Shown: positions 8,201 through 9,535 of the stretch, piece by piece
Numbering within the stretch: position 1 is the stretch's first letter
How the letters are laid out: each line of letters opens with the position of its first letter
Source of the DNA: UBA4661 sp002405405
Lineage (GTDB): Bacteria; Bacteroidota; Ignavibacteria; Kapaibacteriales; UBA4661
Assembly (NCBI GenBank): GCA_036847245.1
Contig: DAIUAL010000129.1
Location: forward strand, 1 to 9,535
Length of the DNA stretch: 9,535 bases
Reading direction: 5' to 3'
The notes under the pieces: model-generated
Database searches by the model: none
What the model was told of the DNA's origin: nothing
The model's input: the letters and a program-made list of their open reading frames with translations, nothing else
Position numbers and translations under genes: made by a program

Positions 8201-9535
8201 TCGACTGTGATACGATACTGACATTCGTTGTCGAGTTTTGATCGCCCAACAGAACACTGTTCACAAATGCAAGATTGTTACCTGTGATCGTAACAATATC
8301 ATTCTGACCAACCACCGTTGGTGTTATGGTATTGATTGTTGGTGGCAGAACGACTTGGAGCGGTGTTGTTGCTATGGTGCTACCATTAGCATTTTCGAGA
8401 TACAGAAAACCACTGACTTGCGTGGTGAAGTTTGGCACCATAACTGTCGCAACATTACTTGATGTTTGCACAATCGTTGCACTTGAACCATTCACACCAA
8501 AGAAGCGCACGGCAGTGAGAGTACTGAGATTATTCCCAAAGATAACCAGTGGATTACCCGGTAGAATTTGTGTCGAACTAAAGCCCGTAATGTCCGGTTG
8601 CAAGCCAATCACACGCCCACTCACACCAAGCGTTACGATAACACTTGCGCCGGTAGCATCGACTGTCCTTGCGGTAATATTCCCCGACAATGTTGTCGGC
8701 GCAGTCGTGATTGGTCGCACAAAGAGCGATGTTGTTTGCGCTGTGCTATAGGTTACAGGAATGGTAAGACTCGCACTGAATGCTACATTATCAAGCGAGA
8801 GTAAAAGATTCGCCGGAGCAGTTAGTGTTATGGGTTGTTGCAGATAGCGCGTTGTGATTTGGATACTTTGGGTGGTCATTGTATTCACATTCACCGCACC
8901 GATATTGAGCGCACTTGTTGCGAATACAACCTGTGGTGCAGGAATAATTGCCGTACCCCTCACGATCAGATTGGTTATACCACCGGTACGCACCATTCTT
9001 ATCAGGCTTGCAAAACTCTGTGTAGTCGTTGGTGCGAATCGTACCTGCATTGTTGCACTTATGCTACCATTTTCATCGGGTGTGAGGATAATTGTATTGC
9101 CAAACGTATTGTTCGTACTCGAGGCAATCGCCACATTCGGAATTTCATTGCTGATGCTTACATTTTGCCGCTGATTAGCGGCTGTTATGCTGATAGTGAT
9201 TGTCGTACTTTCTTGCGCATTGATTGTTCCGAAATCAATAACAAATGGCGACAAATTAATTGATGATGGCGGTGGATTGATAGTGACACTTGCCGTTGTC
9301 GGTGAGTTCTGCAACGATGTCAGTGAGATTATTCCGGATAATTGCGTACCAAGAACAAAATTCCATGCAATCGGTACAGTAATCTGCGTTGCTGAACCAA
9401 TCGTGAAATTCACCGCTGTACCGCCAATCGTCATCGTCGTTACTTGGTTGAAATTCGTTCCTGTCAGCGTGAGTGTATTCCCCGCAACAATCGGGTTCGG
9501 ACTCACCGCTGTAATCGTCATCGGCGCGACAAATG
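2211..9535 (-). CDS. Giant modular secreted surface protein (IPT/TIG, FN3, LRR, T9SS sorting domain), 5' partial
   Basis: The frame runs without a stop from the right edge to a TAA at 2211-2213. Residue 1 below is the Met encoded at 9519-9521, but the frame stays open upstream (F-V-A-P before this Met) in the middle of an IPT-like module, so the true start lies outside the window. Visible modules by residue: IPT/TIG 1-83; two choice-of-anchor-D-like modules 88-303; IPT/TIG at about 308-788 (five) and 882-1073 (two); another pair at 1160-1336; FN3-like 1337-1456; an unrecognised segment 1457-1800; FN3-like 1815-1930 and 1934-2039; LRR 2043-2315; T9SS type A sorting domain 2345-2436. The 2436 visible residues contain one cysteine (about residue 1685), as expected for an extracellular beta-sandwich protein. 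By family knowledge such proteins cross the outer membrane through the T9SS and are attached to the surface or released. Adhesion or matrix binding is the likely role, but the ligand is unknown. No enzyme motif was seen. Architecture is confident; function is inferred. Confidence 0.93.
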   Translation of the reverse strand, partial: FVAPMTITAVSPNPIVAGNTLTLTGTNFNQVTTMTIGGTAVNFTIGSATQITVPIAWNFVLGTQLSGIISLTSLQNSPTTASVTINPPPSSINLSPFVIDFGTINAQESTTITISITAANQRQNVSISNEIPNVAIASSTNNTFGNTIILTPDENGSISATMQVRFAPTTTQSFASLIRMVRTGGITNLIVRGTAIIPAPQVVFATSALNIGAVNVNTMTTQSIQITTRYLQQPITLTAPANLLLSLDNVAFSASLTIPVTYSTAQTTSLFVRPITTAPTTLSGNITARTVDATGASVIVTLGVSGRVIGLQPDITGFSSTQILPGNPLVIFGNNLSTLTAVRFFGVNGSSATIVQTSSNVATVMVPNFTTQVSGFLYLENANGSTIATTPLQVVLPPTINTITPTVVGQNDIVTITGNNLAFVNSVLLGDQNSTTNVSIVSQSNTALSLRIPNTVRSRAIPISIANVAGQDQTQPIRIFGAPTITGLFTTTGTATTAILPGGSIVVTGTDVDISFSTFLVMEGGQLRLLTRRRLGNDSLQLTIAENTPSGVGALVVENTVGSVRTARQSVRVVGTPILTQISWITASGQERIDRSLDTSFFPSRLLVNVGRDKFLSISGTDLDYITQVQFVGEGVSSGYRENVTILQQSFSGLRLQFSTDSLQNITGRLLFISPPGNVLSIFRVNPIPIPVVRTISPMLVATNGTLTITGQSFETLTEVRARPLIPLNDREGTYTLTIRERVTSADISVDDRVVIVLPTTGTILPANRGYNLTLTNAAGSILTRDTFFIVPPITVRTNANTYANGGTVRAFVSPFNRVNLVMLVTLVNGVQTAVDTIPRALYTQIGDSISFVLPFVNTQTEFRVRVRSVVNQTFESSSFFTSLPPNITSITPRLVLPGDTITITGNNLRFLTSAQFFRGATLTGTILPNTGADVDVRRQIIVPRNYTVRADRPDRTRDTGLVQVNTAGGNDVTPPLIILRPPVITRVTPTAMIPGNLVQIVGVNVRHIDSVVLFHWLGSRATIIDRPDEDSIVVRLPLELPSSSVIPARRQTITVRFIREPWFSYPREIASMVVTATAGDRFTWTSNDARALISIEFSPRAGVAGGGSSFSFSRVGNEITFEIPYIAPFIESVDANRTPRLYGSARNFRFVDSSQIISRAQLPTITRVTPTDVAERDTVTITGTNLSIVNRALLFSITGPEMRILPGGTNTQIRVLIPLGTETRTAPITLITPLGPINTPNVRVFGTPTVRNLQPRNGNPRDTILFLGTDLIDVDRVRFLSNTGDSVDAEILPITNPARTNEILPVIVPTTVSAREHFPSFSNPRAGGRTGVTFMRRLAPPGTPTVSIQRNITNSGLGIRNGIGTNRAMILIQENETGGLPQRYRVRIVVPELVRNALIYPNTSNLNIRMTDTVTFSPELRSTPLLIGALPVGAFVSLQVRAENMVGFSDWTDLRLLSFTLDGSSTDPLQKPGVRLVSYNSDTTTYRSGLERDSAARQFIDLSGSDRYANSFNSNPLLWMSYYSQRAKISITPSDSGGYASDFRIRTRYVFGHIPTLQGYESDPPNNVSVDRLDLVSINGSTLKKDSIQSLLNVLIKVSNDKNLTFWRNTKGEDILPMIRSRRYTQAYIAVPPLRGVADMNFDVSHTSLSSPGGGGWKSVSRAGSTTGEGAGTYNVWVPVFQDMAVRCHFILGRPTTGSVSVAWDTIVVARNYESNRLRQTSEDWLYEVFRDNTITGNGPRLSRRLLPDKGFPMDEFFRTSFTVITAEALRKERGGVTVFARSGEQDINERRNSFLAPVLLEPQRLKRENSASSVTTVVIPEKLSVFDRLENGLQVRFFLPIGNSWVLDTYYNRLEIELYQYQSGNTPTEYKGTLVRQIRLLPNENRSGSDWNYEYKLPINNLVQSTRYYFRVRSVLTDGVSSNWVTSRIDSTLGNRPSPPAFLTARPVQVRSSQAARLSWIQLFGTGGPPTRYQYQIIRADDDFVSTTPTRETTARTVDVTHLDVSATNPINANTFYKFRVRGMNQSGDGDWALSSNFILLDPRVSDSTALVELYSTLGGSSWRNRTNWLTINPLEQWQGVRIRNNRVSEIILPNNNLEGIIWIQSLRRLTELTVLSLWNNRITGFNTISAAGRDDGETNLSSMSKLRIVELDRNRIAGSASKVFSVDWRTLPDLNVLRLDSNNIGTAIANQVYNTKLTILNLGNNSLTRPMTRDSSSALTGIANISNLRGLWLNHNGFTGGMEFRVSSLPKLMSVFAQNNRFTDVADFTLLSNTPDIRHLNIQFNNLRGSRLTLNNGLLSRGTSLVDSVTYISTPQRTTLANSTDADLTEAGFVPIAGLSDSRSSRITSMRVQTYPQPVREYVQVEIASPESSTADLVIVDLTGKEVFREQLTLVGNQVTSKRIELGAIASGSYRLVVRARYSDGMSNEMLPLVIQR
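2214..2489 (-). other. T9SS type A C-terminal sorting domain
   Basis: The last roughly 90 residues (2345-2436) carry the expected order: YPQPVREYVQVEI (YPNP-like strand), V-I-V-D-L-T-G-K-E-V-F (the D-x-x-G-x-x-V strand), I-E-L-G-A-I-A-S-G-S-Y-R-L-V-V, and a short basic end (V-I-Q-R). In the type IX secretion system this domain directs outer-membrane translocation and is usually removed on secretion. The N instead of the third motif position of YPNP is replaced here by Q, a tolerated-looking change. This is the strongest clue to the host lineage. Confidence 0.9.
2577..3395 (-). repeat. Leucine-rich repeat block with N-terminal cap
   Basis: Residues 2045-2101 form the cap often seen ahead of bacterial plant-type LRRs: D-S-T-A-L-V-E-L-Y, G-G-S-S-W, T-N-W, then W-Q-G-V-R and R-V-S-E-I-I-L-P-N-N-N-L-E-G. 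About eight repeats follow, with L-x-x-L-x-L-x-x-N-x-I/L cores at about 2090, 2111 (LTVLSLWNNRITG), 2145 (LRIVELDRNRIAG), 2173 (LNVLRLDSNNIG), 2196 (LTILNLGNNSLT), 2227 (LRGLWLNHNGFTGG), 2251 and 2276. The block ends near residue 2315. LRRs of this kind are protein-binding surfaces, so this is the best candidate for the ligand-contacting part. No catalytic residues are apparent. Confidence 0.88.
3405..5513 (-). other. FN3-like modules flanking an unrecognised 345-residue segment
   Basis: Residues 1337-1456 (opening P-P-G-T-P-T-V, then Y-R-V-R-I and V-S-L-Q-V-R-A-E-N-M-V-G-F-S-D-W) look like a fibronectin type III fold. So do 1815-1930 (ending T-R-Y-Y-F-R-V-R-S-V-L-T-D-G-V-S-S-N-W) and 1934-2039 (R-P-S-P-P-A-F-L-T-A opening; F-Y-K-F-R-V-R-G-M-N-Q-S-G-D-G-D-W close). 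Between them, residues 1457-1800 (4122-5153) match no family I can name. That part is richer in charged and aromatic residues, has a G-G-G-G-W stretch near residue 1652 and the protein's only cysteine near 1685, and includes a possible beta-sandwich strand pair around 1695-1707. Confidence 0.6.
5514..9535 (-). repeat. Array of about ten IPT/TIG immunoglobulin-like modules within the large protein
   Basis: Each module begins with a phrase like I-T-x-I-T-P-x-x-V-x-x-G-D-x-V-T-I-T-G-x-N-L, followed by an edge strand with V-x-F and a closing I-x-V-P. Clear copies start near 9521 (AVSPNPIVAGNTLTLTGTNF), 8600, 8345 (TITPTVVGQNDIVTITGNNL), 8090, 7460 (TISPMLVATNGTLTITG), 6878 (SITPRLVLPGDTITITGNNL), 6590 and 6044 (RVTPTDVAERDTVTITGTNL). 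Weaker copies start near 7808 and 5795. The period is about 83-110 residues. The copies are diverged in DNA, so this is an old protein-level repeat. Two stretches, 6879-7157 and 6045-6302, sit between copies and do not show the signature. IPT/TIG folds are common binding or stalk modules in surface proteins. Confidence 0.85.
8613..9260 (-). other. Two choice-of-anchor-D-like (ASPM/SPD-2/Hydin-type) beta modules
   Basis: Residues 88-195 and 196-303 of the large protein lack the IPT signature. They instead follow the pattern of an opening strand, a 'DFGTI' or 'NIGAV' turn, then T-T-x-x-I-x-I-T (INLSPFVIDFGTINAQ and VVFATSALNIGAVNVNT), each closing with a V-R-G-T-A or V-S-G-R strand. This resembles the choice-of-anchor-D / ASPM-SPD-2-Hydin Ig-like modules often found beside T9SS sorting domains. 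The assignment is from pattern memory and needs a profile search. The role is probably a structural stalk. Confidence 0.6.

Noticed and set aside
7991..8257. Short minus-strand open frames in other frames (also 7406-7642, 4325-4606, 1344-1583)
   Set aside because: They are fully inside the large frames, have no start context and no recognisable product.
5514..9535. CRISPR-like or DNA-level tandem repeat array
   Set aside because: Recurring phrases such as GTAATCGTAACGGTATC are irregularly spaced and diverged; they encode the conserved D-T-V-T-I-T-G strand of each IPT module.

Overview
The window is entirely coding on the minus strand. It holds two large, tightly spaced genes for secreted, beta-rich envelope proteins. 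The upstream gene (right side) encodes a giant mosaic surface protein and runs off the right edge. The downstream gene (left side) encodes an exported protein that is interrupted by an in-frame TGA and runs off the left edge. I see no RNA genes, transposase, CRISPR array or intergenic region longer than 13 bases. The plus-strand open frames are antisense shadows.

The large protein ends in a typical C-terminal sorting domain of the type IX secretion system (T9SS), with a YPNP-like motif, an xDLTGKEV-like strand and a GSYRLVV ending. It also has a plant-type leucine-rich repeat block with the N-terminal cap common in Bacteroidota. Together these point to the Bacteroidota/Chlorobi/Ignavibacteria (FCB) group. 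Composition is moderate in GC and varies along the gene. I cannot name a genus.

Layout, reading the minus strand from right to left. 9535-2211: the large protein, at least 2440 codons. It has about ten IPT/TIG modules, two choice-of-anchor-D-like modules near the visible N-terminus, an FN3-like module, about 345 residues I do not recognise, two further FN3-like modules, about eight LRRs and the T9SS signal. 2210-2198: a 13-base gap, with the next gene's ribosome binding site overlapping the TAA stop. 2197-458: a 579-residue protein with a late signal peptide and a TANFOR-like N-terminal region. 457-1: the same reading frame stays open for 152 more codons after the TGA.

The two genes look like an operon for a cell-surface or secreted adhesin and a companion envelope protein, which is an inference from layout and domains. 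The points most worth checking are the in-frame TGA at 458-460, a palindromic repeat translated as part of the second gene ahead of its signal peptide (2041-2095), and the unrecognised segment inside the large protein. I found no defence, mobile or biosynthetic system.
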